Part shown: one piece after another, positions 25,028-33,594 of the stretch
Numbering within the stretch: the stretch's first letter is position 1
How the letters are laid out: each line of letters begins with the position of its first letter
DNA from: Oscillospiraceae bacterium
GTDB lineage: Bacteria > Bacillota_A > Clostridia > Oscillospirales > CAG-272
DNA length: 39,761 bases
NCBI GenBank assembly: GCA_015064665.1
Contig: SVRU01000016.1
Coordinates: 1 to 39,761 of the forward strand
Direction of reading: 5' to 3'
Translations under genes and position numbers: made by a program
Notes under the pieces: model-generated
Databases searched by the model: none
Seen by the model: the letters and a program-made list of their open reading frames with translations, nothing else
Told to the model about the DNA's origin: nothing

Positions 25028-25717
25028 ATGGTTTATAACATTATATTTGACGTTCTGCTCGTGGGTGCAATCGTTGCGGGTGCCGTTTTGGGTATAAAAC
25101 GAGGTTTCTTCTATACCGCCGCAAAGCCTATTAAATGGTTTGCCGCATTTATTCTTGCAATTACGCTTTCAAGCTCGGTAGCTTCGGGCATAGTTCAGCC
25201 GATTATCGAAGAGCCGATAACTAATCACATCAGTGATTTCCTTATAGAAAAATGCGAGGACCTCGCTCCCGAAGATGCTAAAGAAGAGCTTCCGATGCTT
25301 TTAAAAATTGCCGCTGCGCTGGTTGACGTCGACATAGACTCAATTGACGGTGAATCAACAAGTGAATTTATAGTGCAAACGGTTGACAAGCTTGCAAAAC
25401 CGGCGATATATCTTATCGCCGTCATTATATCGTTCTTTGCGGTTTATTTTCTCTCGAAGCTTTTTTTGGCAATTGCTTTAAATATTTTGAACGGATTTTT
25501 TATCAAAGGCGTGCTCGGAATATTCAATAGGATATTAGGGTGTATTTTAGGTGCATTTTTTGCGTTTATTATGGTTTGGCTGTTCGTTGTTTTGTTTGGA
25601 TATATAATTAACATCCCTGCCATCGCGCAAACACAGTTTGGAAGTGAATTTACAGGCGGTCATGTTTATAAATTTATTAAGAGCATGAGTCCTTTGGATT
25701 TATTGCTGAGTTTTTGA
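25028..25717 (+). CDS. CvpA family membrane protein
   Basis: This 229-residue integral membrane protein has hydrophobic segments near 3-22, 30-52, 120-147 and 165-200. Between the second and third lies an acidic extracytoplasmic or cytoplasmic loop (about 60-110). The pattern VGAIVAGAVLGIKRGFF near the N-terminus matches the CvpA/colicin V production family. Members affect biofilm, bile resistance and secretion, but the molecular role is unclear. The ATG follows GGAGG by 5 nt; an upstream TTG overlapping that site was rejected. Confidence 0.85.
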   Translation: MVYNIIFDVLLVGAIVAGAVLGIKRGFFYTAAKPIKWFAAFILAITLSSSVASGIVQPIIEEPITNHISDFLIEKCEDLAPEDAKEELPMLLKIAAALVDVDIDSIDGESTSEFIVQTVDKLAKPAIYLIAVIISFFAVYFLSKLFLAIALNILNGFFIKGVLGIFNRILGCILGAFFAFIMVWLFVVLFGYIINIPAIAQTQFGSEFTGGHVYKFIKSMSPLDLLLSF

Positions 25718-25745
25718 TTAATCTGGAAAGGTATATATTTTTTTA

Positions 25746-28055
25746 ATGGAATTTCAAAGGTGCGCGAGATGTAAAAAGCGGCAGGCGGTCGTTTTTATAA
25801 CTCGCCTTGAAAATGATGCAAAAATAAATGAAGGGCTTTGTCTTATATGCGCAAAACAACTCGGAATAAAGCCTATTGACGACATGCTCAAAAAAATGGG
25901 CATGAGCGAAGAAGATATCGAAAATATGGCAGGTGAGATGAGCGATCTTTTCGGCACAAATCCCGACATGTCACTTGAAGCACAGGATGAAAACTCCGTT
26001 GACGGCGGTGCGCCAGCAATAGATTTTCAGAAGATTTTTTCAGGACTCGGTCTTTCACTCGGTCAAACCCCGAAAAAGCAGGGAAAAGACTCAAAAAAAA
26101 GCAAGGAAGCCGAAAAAAACGAAAACAAGAAAATTCTTTCAGCATATTGCACCGATCTTACAGAAAAAGCAAGAAGCGGAAAAACGGACAGAATAATCGG
26201 CCGTGCTAGAGAGCTTGAACGTGTTATACAGATTCTTTGCAGAAGGCAAAAAAACAATCCTTGTCTTATCGGCGAGCCCGGTGTAGGAAAAACAGCAATT
26301 GCTGAGGCACTCGCTCAGCGTATAGTTGACGGAACAGTTCCAGAAAGACTCAGAGAGTGCGAAGTGTGGCTTCTCGACCTTACTGCTCTAGTTGCCGGAA
26401 CACAGTTCAGAGGGCAGTTTGAATCAAGAATTCTCGGTCTTATTAAAGAGGTTAAAAAGGCCGGAAATATAATTCTTATGATTGACGAGGTGCACACCAT
26501 TGTCGGCGCGGGTGATTCCGAGGGAAGCATGAGCGCCGCAAACATACTGAAGCCTGCGCTTTCAAGAGGTGAGATACAGGTCATTGGCGCAACAACCCTT
26601 AAAGAGTACCGCAAATATATCGAAAAGGACAGTGCGCTTGAGCGTCGTTTTCAACCCGTAATGGTTAACGAGCCTTCTGTTGATGAAACCGTTGAAGTTA
26701 TTGAAGGTATAAAAGGATATTACGAGTCCTTTCACGGCGTAAAAATAACGTCTGAGGTTTCGAGGGCGGCAGTTGTTTTTTCCGAAAGATATATTACTGA
26801 CAGGTTTTTGCCCGACAAGGCAATCGACGTTATAGATGAGGCTGCGTCACGCGTTGCTCTCTCATCAAACGAGTTAAACGAGAAGAGAAGGATAGATAAA
26901 AAGCTTACGGAGCTTGATTGTTCGCTCGCGGCTCTTGAAAGCAAGCTTGAAAAAGCAGAAGAGCAGACCGAAGAGAATTATAAAGCAATAGCGGATATTA
27001 AGGTAGAAAAACTAAAGCTTGAAAAACGCTGTGACGAGCTTAAAGAAATTCTCTCAACTCTGATGATAACCAAATCCGATATCGCAAAGGTTATAGAGAC
27101 GTGGACGGGAGTTCCCGCCGCCGATATAAACGTGGGCGATATAGGCGAGCTTCTTGGACTTCACGAGCGTATATCTTCAAAAATTATCGGTCAGGACGAA
27201 GCTGTAAACGCGGTAGTCAGAGCAGTAAAGAGAAAAAGAGCGGGAATATCTTACAGAAAAAATCCCGTTTCCATGATATTTGCAGGACCTACGGGCGTCG
27301 GAAAAACCGAACTTGTAAAGGTTCTTGCAGACGAGCTCTTTAAGCAGCCGGAGTCGCTTATCAGACTTGATATGTCTGAGTTTATGGAAAAACACTCGGT
27401 TTCAAAAATTATCGGAGCACCTCCCGGATACGTCGGTTATGACGAAGCGGGTCAGCTGACCGAAAAAATTCGCCGCCGTCCACACGCGGTAATTTTGTTT
27501 GACGAAATCGAAAAAGCGCACCCGGACGTTTTAAATATTTTACTTCAAGTGCTTGACGACGGAAAGATTGCAGACGCGCAGGGCAGACAAGTCAATTTTG
27601 AAAATGCAATAATCATAATGACCACGAACGCCGGAAGTGAAAATTCTTCCTCAATATCAGGCTTTGCAGAAAATAAGGAACTTAAAACTAAAGAAAAAAC
27701 CGAAAAGGCTCTGTTCGGATTTTTACGTCCCGAATTTATCAACAGAATAGACGAAGTAATAACCTTCAGGCATCTTGATAAATTTGATTTCGTAAAAATA
27801 GCAGATTTGATGCTCTCAATGCTTCGCGATTTTATGCTCGAAAAGGGAACCAAGCTTATATATTCAAAAGAAGTGCTTGAGTTCATCGCAGATAAATCAT
27901 ATTCCGAAAAATTCGGTGCGAGAAATATGCGTCGTTTTATAGAACGGAATATAGAAGACAAGATTGCAAATCTGGTTATAGACAACTATGGCAAGACGTT
28001 GCTCGGCATAAACGTTTCCGTTATTGATGACGAAATCGTTATTGATTCAATTTAA
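25746..28055 (+). CDS. ClpE-like AAA+ unfoldase with N-terminal zinc finger
   Basis: This 769-residue class I Clp ATPase has an N-terminal CxxC...CxxC zinc finger (C6, C9, C32, C35) instead of the double ClpN domain. A charged linker (about 75-130, Lys-rich) follows. AAA1 has Walker A GEPGVGKT (176-183), Walker B D247/E248 and R300/R301 as finger candidates. A coiled M region spans about 375-440. AAA2 has GPTGVGKT (514-521), D586/E587 and an ISGF loop near 637-640 that could dock ClpP. This is the ClpE arrangement; the C-terminal end lacks a sorting tag. The Shine-Dalgarno GAAAGG is 14 nt from the ATG, unusually far. No mcsB is present alongside. Confidence 0.9.
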   Translation: MEFQRCARCKKRQAVVFITRLENDAKINEGLCLICAKQLGIKPIDDMLKKMGMSEEDIENMAGEMSDLFGTNPDMSLEAQDENSVDGGAPAIDFQKIFSGLGLSLGQTPKKQGKDSKKSKEAEKNENKKILSAYCTDLTEKARSGKTDRIIGRARELERVIQILCRRQKNNPCLIGEPGVGKTAIAEALAQRIVDGTVPERLRECEVWLLDLTALVAGTQFRGQFESRILGLIKEVKKAGNIILMIDEVHTIVGAGDSEGSMSAANILKPALSRGEIQVIGATTLKEYRKYIEKDSALERRFQPVMVNEPSVDETVEVIEGIKGYYESFHGVKITSEVSRAAVVFSERYITDRFLPDKAIDVIDEAASRVALSSNELNEKRRIDKKLTELDCSLAALESKLEKAEEQTEENYKAIADIKVEKLKLEKRCDELKEILSTLMITKSDIAKVIETWTGVPAADINVGDIGELLGLHERISSKIIGQDEAVNAVVRAVKRKRAGISYRKNPVSMIFAGPTGVGKTELVKVLADELFKQPESLIRLDMSEFMEKHSVSKIIGAPPGYVGYDEAGQLTEKIRRRPHAVILFDEIEKAHPDVLNILLQVLDDGKIADAQGRQVNFENAIIIMTTNAGSENSSSISGFAENKELKTKEKTEKALFGFLRPEFINRIDEVITFRHLDKFDFVKIADLMLSMLRDFMLEKGTKLIYSKEVLEFIADKSYSEKFGARNMRRFIERNIEDKIANLVIDNYGKTLLGINVSVIDDEIVIDSI

Positions 28056-28084
28056 TAATAAAAAAATAATCAGAGGTATAAAAC

Positions 28085-28900
28085 ATGGCAGAATGTTCAC
28101 ATAACTGCGCTACCTGTTCTCAGAAATGTTCAAATGAATCATTGATCGAACCACAGAACGAGGCAAGCTCGGTTAAAAAGGTAATAGGTATTGTAAGCGG
28201 TAAAGGCGGTGTCGGCAAGTCGCTTGTTACGTCTATGCTCGCCGTTGCGATGAAAAGACGCGGATTCAAAACCGCAATTCTCGACGCTGATATCACGGGC
28301 CCGTCTATTCCGAAATCCTTCGGTCTTAAAAACGGAACCGTTACGGGAAACGAGCTCGGAATGTTTCCCGTATTAACTAAAACAGGCATTGAGGTTATGA
28401 GCGTTAATCTTCTTATGGAAGAAGAAACCAAGCCTGTCGTGTGGCGCGGTCCCGTAATCGCAGGCACTGTAAAACAATTTTGGAACGGTGTTGTATGGAA
28501 CGACGTAGATTATATGTTCGTTGATATGCCTCCCGGAACCGGTGACGTTCCTCTTACAGTATTTCAAAGCCTTCCGCTTGACGGAATCATAATTGTGACG
28601 AGCCCGCAGGACCTCGTTTCAATGATAGTTGAAAAGGCCGTTAATATGGCTAAGCTTATGAACGTAAAAATTTTAGGACTCGTTGAAAATTACAGCTACA
28701 TCCTTTGTCCCGATTGCGGAAAGGTTATAAGACCCTACGGAGAAAGCAAAATAGACGAGCTCGCAAAGACGTACGGAACAAGCGTTCTTGCAACGCTTCC
28801 TATCGACCCCGAGCTTGCTTCGCTTTGCGACAAGGGAGTTATCGAGCTTTATGAGGGTGATTATTTTGACAGAGCTGCAGACGCTCTTGAAAAGATTTGA
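28085..28900 (+). CDS. Mrp/Nbp35-type Fe-S cluster carrier ATPase
   Basis: This 271-residue P-loop protein has deviant Walker A GKGGVGKS (39-46), switch I DADITGPSI and a CPDC motif near residue 208 that holds a bridging 4Fe-4S cluster between subunits. The N-terminus has a C4/C8/C11/C15 motif like the N-terminal cluster of Nbp35-type proteins and clostridial Mrp. It loads Fe-S clusters on apo-proteins. A GAGG motif lies before the start. It is followed 3 bp later by the AlkD-like gene. Confidence 0.93.
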   Translation: MAECSHNCATCSQKCSNESLIEPQNEASSVKKVIGIVSGKGGVGKSLVTSMLAVAMKRRGFKTAILDADITGPSIPKSFGLKNGTVTGNELGMFPVLTKTGIEVMSVNLLMEEETKPVVWRGPVIAGTVKQFWNGVVWNDVDYMFVDMPPGTGDVPLTVFQSLPLDGIIIVTSPQDLVSMIVEKAVNMAKLMNVKILGLVENYSYILCPDCGKVIRPYGESKIDELAKTYGTSVLATLPIDPELASLCDKGVIELYEGDYFDRAADALEKI

Positions 28901-28903
28901 TTC

Positions 28904-29599
28904 ATGAGTATAGGAAATAATAAGATCAGAGAGAGTTTATTTGCTCTCTCTGATTTAACTTACCGTGATTTTTCATCTTCTTTAATACCCACCGTTGACA
29001 AAGAGAAGGTTATCGGAGTAAGAACTCCGCTTCTGAGAAAGCTTACAAATGAATTATATGGTTCTTATGCAGCAAGCGAATTCATGTTACAGCTTCCTCA
29101 TAAATATTATGAGGAAAACAATCTTCATGCCTTTTTGATTGAAAAAAACAAGGATTTTTCTGAATGTATCTCCTGTATCGAAAAATTTTTACCGTACGTT
29201 GATAATTGGGCGACCTGCGATTCGATGAATCCAAAGATATTCTCCGAAAATCTTGACGAATTGATAAACTATGCATACAAATGGATCGACTCTCAACATA
29301 CATATACCATACGTTACGGTATCGGAGTATTAATGAGATATTTTCTTGATGATAAATTCACCACCGAATATCCCGACAAGGTTGCATCCGTTAAATCAAG
29401 CGAATATTACGTAAATATGATGGTTGCGTGGTATTTTGCCACAGCGCTTGCAAAACAGTATTCATTTATACTTCCGTATTTTGAATTTCCAAGGCTGAAC
29501 AAATGGACTCATAATAAAGCGATACAAAAAGCTTGCGAAAGCTTCAGAATAACCGACAGTCAAAAACAGTATCTGAAAAAACTCAAAATTAAATATTGA
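28904..29599 (+). CDS. AlkD-like DNA alkylation repair protein
   Basis: This 231-residue all-helical HEAT-repeat protein has W102 and D106 (NWATCDS) and W176 (AWYFATALAKQY). By spacing these correspond to the catalytic W109, D113 and W187 of Bacillus cereus AlkD, which excises 3- and 7-alkylpurines without base flipping. Activity is inferred. The Shine-Dalgarno is weak, and with 3 bp between genes the mrp gene probably drives its translation. A strong terminator ends the unit. Confidence 0.9.
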   Translation: MSIGNNKIRESLFALSDLTYRDFSSSLIPTVDKEKVIGVRTPLLRKLTNELYGSYAASEFMLQLPHKYYEENNLHAFLIEKNKDFSECISCIEKFLPYVDNWATCDSMNPKIFSENLDELINYAYKWIDSQHTYTIRYGIGVLMRYFLDDKFTTEYPDKVASVKSSEYYVNMMVAWYFATALAKQYSFILPYFEFPRLNKWTHNKAIQKACESFRITDSQKQYLKKLKIKY

Positions 29600-29602
29600 A
29601 AC

Positions 29603-29631
29603 ACCGCTTTTTTAAAAAGCGGTATTTTTTT
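29603..29631 (+). terminator. Intrinsic terminator after the AlkD-like gene
   Basis: ACCGCTTTTT pairs with AAAAAGCGGT in a near-perfect hairpin, followed by a T run ending about 29631. Confidence 0.92.
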
Positions 29632-29649
29632 GTGCTTAGCCTACCGTTT

Positions 29650-29683
29650 TACGACATTATATTCGCTTTTGGTATGATAAAAT
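29650..29683 (+). promoter_or_regulatory. Possible Spo0A-dependent promoter of spoIIGA
   Basis: TACGACA (29650-29656) differs at one base from the 0A-box complement TTCGACA and lies 21 bp from a TAAAAT -10 (29678-29683). The alternative TATGAT (29673-29678) is 16 bp away. The B. subtilis spoIIG promoter also has an over-long spacer (22 bp) with 0A boxes overlapping the -35. The match is suggestive only. Confidence 0.35.
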
Positions 29684-29709
29684 ACAGTAAACGGATATGC
29701 GAGGCTTTG

Positions 29710-30582
29710 ATGAAAACTTTATACATAGACATATATTTCCTTATAAATTTTACAGTAGATCTTTTGGCGCTTTATTTTTCGGCGCTTTTTTACAAACTTC
29801 CAATAACGACCGTGCGGCTTATGCTTTCGGCCTTTATTGGTGCGGCTTATGCGGTTTTTGGGATTCTTTTACTCGAAAACTCGGTCTATATGTATCCAAT
29901 ATCGGTTTTAATACTTATTACAATGATAATTATTATAACCAAAGGTTCACATATATACAGAAAAATTAAGTACTGTATTTTGTTCCTTGTTTTTGAAATA
30001 TTAATTGGCGGTTTGGTTTTTTACGGTTATACGTCGCTTGACAAATTCGAACCGTTAAAGAACTTTATTTCCGAGGAAAACGAAAATAAAAAATTAATTT
30101 TGCTTTCCGTTCTTATTTTGTTTTCGATAGGCGTCCTGAAGCTTATTATTTCGCTTTTTAACGGAACGAGGTGTCATAAGTCTGTAAAACTTATCGTTGA
30201 ATATAACGGAGAAAAAAAGAGTATTGATGCCTTTGTTGATTCGGGAAATCTTGCCGTCGATCCATTTGATAAAACACCTGTGATGCTTATCGGTCAAAAG
30301 CTTGCAAATGAAATATACGGTAATGACAGCGAAAAAATATATAGTATTTGCGAGATTGATGCTTCACTTAAGAAAAAAATAAAGATAATTCCCGTTTCAT
30401 TCGGAGCGGAAAAGAAAATTCTTTACGGAATAAAACCGGATTTCGTTTACGTTAAAACGAAAACAAATGAAGAAAGAATATCACTAACAATAGCAATTGA
30501 TAAAGAAGGAGGCTGCTACGGCGGATATAACGCGCTTATTCCGCTTTCGGCACTTGACGATATACCGTATGAAAATCTTTAA
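29710..30582 (+). CDS. spoIIGA: Pro-sigma-E processing protease SpoIIGA
   Basis: This 290-residue septum-membrane aspartyl protease is the mother-cell sigma-E activator. Five hydrophobic segments lie within about 1-150 (near 5-27, 33-53, 60-78, 87-107, 128-150). A cytoplasmic protease domain (about 155-290) contains DSGN (177-180, active-site D177), the single-motif form that must dimerise. The ATG at 29710 was chosen because the longer reading frame runs back into the previous terminator. Its end overlaps the sigE start by 14 bp. It needs the intercellular signal from SpoIIR in the forespore. Confidence 0.93.
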   Translation: MKTLYIDIYFLINFTVDLLALYFSALFYKLPITTVRLMLSAFIGAAYAVFGILLLENSVYMYPISVLILITMIIIITKGSHIYRKIKYCILFLVFEILIGGLVFYGYTSLDKFEPLKNFISEENENKKLILLSVLILFSIGVLKLIISLFNGTRCHKSVKLIVEYNGEKKSIDAFVDSGNLAVDPFDKTPVMLIGQKLANEIYGNDSEKIYSICEIDASLKKKIKIIPVSFGAEKKILYGIKPDFVYVKTKTNEERISLTIAIDKEGGCYGGYNALIPLSALDDIPYENL

Positions 30583-31273
30583 TTTTTTTAAAAATCTGAT
30601 AGTTAAATTAACACATTGCTTTAACAGAAGAAAAGTTTTATATATAAACGGAAGCGATACCTTGCCTCCGCCGCTCGCCCCTGATGTTGAGGATGCGATG
30701 ATAGATCATATAAACGAGCAATATGCACGCGATGCGCTTATAGAACACAACTTAAGGCTTGTGGTATATATAGCCAAAAGATTTGAAAACACGGGTGCAG
30801 GGATAGAAGAGCTGGTTTCTATCGGCACAGTCGGTCTTATTAAAGCAATTTCAACGTTTAATAAAGAAAAAAACATAAAGCTCGCAACCTATGCTTCAAG
30901 ATGTATTGAAAATGAGATACTTATGTTCATCAGAAAGACGACGGTGCATAAAAGGGAGGTTTCAATAGATGAGCCTTTAAGTGTGGATTGGGACGGAAAC
31001 GAGCTTTTACTCTCGGATATATTAGGCAGTGAAAACGACAGTATTTCTAAACGCATGGAAGAGGCAGAGGAGCGAGTTTTAATACGCGAAGCCGTTAAAA
31101 ATCTTAATAACAGAGAGCGTGTTATTATTGAAATGAGATATGGATTAATAAACGGCAAAGAGCTGACGCAAAAGGAGGTTGCGGACGCATTGGGAATATC
31201 GCAGAGTTATATTTCAAGGCTTGAAAAAAAGATTATGGTCGAATTACGAAAAAAAATCGAAGAAAAAATATAA
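30569..31273 (+). CDS. sigE: Sporulation sigma factor sigma-E (pro-form)
   Basis: This 234-residue sigma-70 family factor has a pro-sequence of about 25 residues ([20 protein letters not shown] then RKVLY), followed by [11 protein letters not shown], which aligns with the B. subtilis cleavage region. Region 2 contains [16 protein letters not shown] and region 4 [19 protein letters not shown]. Released by SpoIIGA, it directs early mother-cell transcription. Coupled to spoIIGA by a 14-bp overlap. sigG, which often follows in Clostridia, is absent here; rpmE follows. Confidence 0.95.
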   Translation: MKIFNFFKNLIVKLTHCFNRRKVLYINGSDTLPPPLAPDVEDAMIDHINEQYARDALIEHNLRLVVYIAKRFENTGAGIEELVSIGTVGLIKAISTFNKEKNIKLATYASRCIENEILMFIRKTTVHKREVSIDEPLSVDWDGNELLLSDILGSENDSISKRMEEAEERVLIREAVKNLNNRERVIIEMRYGLINGKELTQKEVADALGISQSYISRLEKKIMVELRKKIEEKI

Positions 31274-31288
31274 ATTTTTAAAAAAGTA

Positions 31289-31317
31289 TTGCAAATTGAA
31301 TTTTTATGTGATATAAT
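31289..31317 (+). promoter_or_regulatory. Sigma-A promoter of rpmE
   Basis: TTGCAA (31289-31294) and TATAAT (31312-31317) have 17 bp spacing. Confidence 0.8.
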
Positions 31318-31359
31318 TAAATGCAATTAAAATGAATAATTATGTGAAGAGGTGTTAAA

Positions 31360-31563
31360 ATGAAGGCAGGAATACATCCCGAATACAAAGAAGCTACCAT
31401 CAGATGTGCTTGCGGCGAAACCGTTCTCACACACTCCGTTAAGGGTGATATGAACGTTGAAATTTGCTCGAAATGCCATCCTTTCTATACAGGTAAGCAG
31501 AAGTTCGTAGATGCAGGCGGACGCGTTGACAAGTTCAAGAAGCGTCTTGCAAAGGTGAAGTAA
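31360..31563 (+). CDS. rpmE: 50S ribosomal protein L31, zinc-binding (C+) type
   Basis: This 67-residue protein has zinc ligands C16, C18, C36 and C39 (CAC and CSKC), the zinc-containing L31 form often replaced by a non-zinc paralog under zinc starvation. It ends in the basic [15 protein letters not shown] precedes the ATG. It has its own promoter and terminator. The 42-nt leader is too short for an obvious regulatory structure. Confidence 0.96.
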   Translation: MKAGIHPEYKEATIRCACGETVLTHSVKGDMNVEICSKCHPFYTGKQKFVDAGGRVDKFKKRLAKVK

Positions 31564-31575
31564 TCTTCATTCGAT

Positions 31576-31620
31576 AAAAGAGCGTAGGGTAGTCTGCAAC
31601 GGTTATCCTCGCTCTTTTTT
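31576..31620 (+). terminator. Intrinsic terminator after rpmE
   Basis: AAAAGAGCG (31576-31584) pairs with CGCTCTTTT (31610-31618), with inner AGG/CCT pairing, followed by a T run. Confidence 0.88.
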
Positions 31621-31647
31621 TCTATCAAAGTCGAAAGGAAAGCTTAA

Positions 31648-32904
31648 ATGTCGGATTCAAACAAGGCTATTGCCATTCTTGTCGGTATTGCCAAAAATTC
31701 AAGTGAACTTGCCGAGTGTGAAATATCACTTGACGAGCTTTCGCGTCTTGCCGATACAGCAGGAGCGGATACCTATGCAAAGGTTATCCAGATTAAAGAC
31801 TCATATGATCCAAGAACTCTTATTGGACGCGGAAAGGTTGCTGAAATAGCAGATTTAGCAAAGAAATCCGAAGCAGAGCTTGTCATTTTTGATGAGGAAT
31901 TGTCTCCTGCGCAAATCAGGAATCTAGAATCGGACATTGAATGTGCAACCGTTATTGACAGAAGCATGCTTATTCTCGATATTTTTGCACTTCATGCAAC
32001 AAGCGGAGAAGGTAAGCTTCAGGTTGAACTTGCACAGCTTAAATATACAGCTCCGAGACTAATCGGAAAAGGACTTGAGCTTTCGCGTCAAGGTGGAGGA
32101 ATAGGCTCTCGCGGTCCCGGCGAAACAAAGCTTGAAACCGACAGACGACATCTTCATGAAAAAGTAGTCTCTCTCGAATTGAAGCTCCGTGAGCTTGAAA
32201 ATACACGCGCCGTTATGCGCTCGCAGCGTGACAGAAGCGGACTTACTAAAGTTGCGCTCGTTGGATATACGAACGCAGGAAAATCAACGGTTTTGAATGC
32301 GATAACCGGCGCAGGTGTTTTATCTGCAGATAAACTTTTTGCAACTCTTGACCCAACGACGAGAAAAGCGCAGCTACCATCCGGTGAAGATATTCTTTTA
32401 ACCGATACTGTAGGTTTTATCAGAAAACTGCCGCACCATCTGGTCAAGGCGTTTAAATCAACGCTTGACGAGGTCAGATATGCGGATATTCTCCTTGTCG
32501 TTGCTGATATTTCCGATCCCGAGTTTCAAAATCAGCTTGAGGTTACAGAGAGTGTAATCAAGGAGCTTGGTGCAGCGGGAAAACCAATTATATACGTATT
32601 AAATAAATTTGATATTTTCCCGAACGTCTCATTTCTTGAAAACAAGAAAAACGCCGTCGAAATATCCGCCAAAACAGGATATGGAATTGACAAATTGTTG
32701 CTTTTAATTGAAGATATAATTCGGCAGAATAAAAAAGAAATAAAACTTTTAATTCCATATTTCGCTCAATCTGCCGTGAGTGATTTATATAACGGATACG
32801 TTGTTAAAAACGTAGAATATATCGACAGCGGCATAATGGTTGAAGCAATTCTTGACGAACGAGGTTTGGGAATTTATAAAAAATATCTGGTATCGGAGAG
32901 TTAA
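31648..32904 (+). CDS. hflX: GTPase HflX
   Basis: This 418-residue GTPase has an HflX N-terminal domain (about 1-195, with GGGIGSRGPGE at 149-159) and a G domain: G1 GYTNAGKS (206-213), DPTT (G2), G3 DTVG (253-256), G4 NKFD (319-322). It splits and rescues stalled 70S ribosomes, particularly under heat or antibiotic stress. GAAAGG precedes the start. It is 3 bp from the IMPACT-family gene. Confidence 0.95.
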   Translation: MSDSNKAIAILVGIAKNSSELAECEISLDELSRLADTAGADTYAKVIQIKDSYDPRTLIGRGKVAEIADLAKKSEAELVIFDEELSPAQIRNLESDIECATVIDRSMLILDIFALHATSGEGKLQVELAQLKYTAPRLIGKGLELSRQGGGIGSRGPGETKLETDRRHLHEKVVSLELKLRELENTRAVMRSQRDRSGLTKVALVGYTNAGKSTVLNAITGAGVLSADKLFATLDPTTRKAQLPSGEDILLTDTVGFIRKLPHHLVKAFKSTLDEVRYADILLVVADISDPEFQNQLEVTESVIKELGAAGKPIIYVLNKFDIFPNVSFLENKKNAVEISAKTGYGIDKLLLLIEDIIRQNKKEIKLLIPYFAQSAVSDLYNGYVVKNVEYIDSGIMVEAILDERGLGIYKKYLVSES

Positions 32905-32907
32905 CCG

Positions 32908-33531
32908 ATGGAAAGCTATACGACTATTCAGTTTCAATCCAAATTTGAATATGAAGACAGAAAATCGGTATTTATCGGCGAAGCTCTGCCTGTATCCTCG
33001 GAAGAAGATGCATTGAAATTTATCGCGTATATCAAGAAAAAATATTCCGATGCCAGACACCACGTGTATGCGTACGTTTTGCGCGATAACTCCATTATGC
33101 GATTTTCGGATGACCGCGAACCACAGGGCACTGCGGGAATGCCTGTGCTTGACGTTATAAGAAAAAACGGTTGCACCGATACCGTTATAGTTGTCACGCG
33201 CTATTTCGGAGGAACTCTTCTTGGAACGGGCGGACTTGTAAAAGCCTATACCTCTGCGGCGCTTGGCGCATTGAAGGACGCAAACATAATCACTTACGAT
33301 TTATTTTCAATAATTAAAATTTCCGTATCATACTCCGATTACCAAAAAATCGCAACCGCGCTTGACAGACTCGAATTCTATAGTGATGATACAAAATATT
33401 CCGACGTTGTAACTGTTTTAGGCAAAACAAAGAAGAATAACACCGATTTAATCGTAAAAAATATTACTGAAACAACTTCAGGACGCGGAATAATTGAAAT
33501 TCTTGAAGAAAAATTTGATTTTATTTCATAA
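32908..33531 (+). CDS. YigZ/IMPACT family protein
   Basis: This 207-residue protein has an N-terminal IMPACT domain (about 1-120; RFSDDREPQGTAGMPVLDV is the signature) and a C-terminal DUF1949-like domain (about 135-200). Relatives bind ribosome-associated factors or act as stress regulators; the bacterial function is not settled. It follows hflX by 3 bp, so a ribosome-linked role is a reasonable inference. Confidence 0.9.
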   Translation: MESYTTIQFQSKFEYEDRKSVFIGEALPVSSEEDALKFIAYIKKKYSDARHHVYAYVLRDNSIMRFSDDREPQGTAGMPVLDVIRKNGCTDTVIVVTRYFGGTLLGTGGLVKAYTSAALGALKDANIITYDLFSIIKISVSYSDYQKIATALDRLEFYSDDTKYSDVVTVLGKTKKNNTDLIVKNITETTSGRGIIEILEEKFDFIS

Positions 33532-33594
33532 ATTAAAAGTATTTTTGTCGCTTATAACCGTATATTAAATACAAAAGAGAAGGAGGCCGAATAA

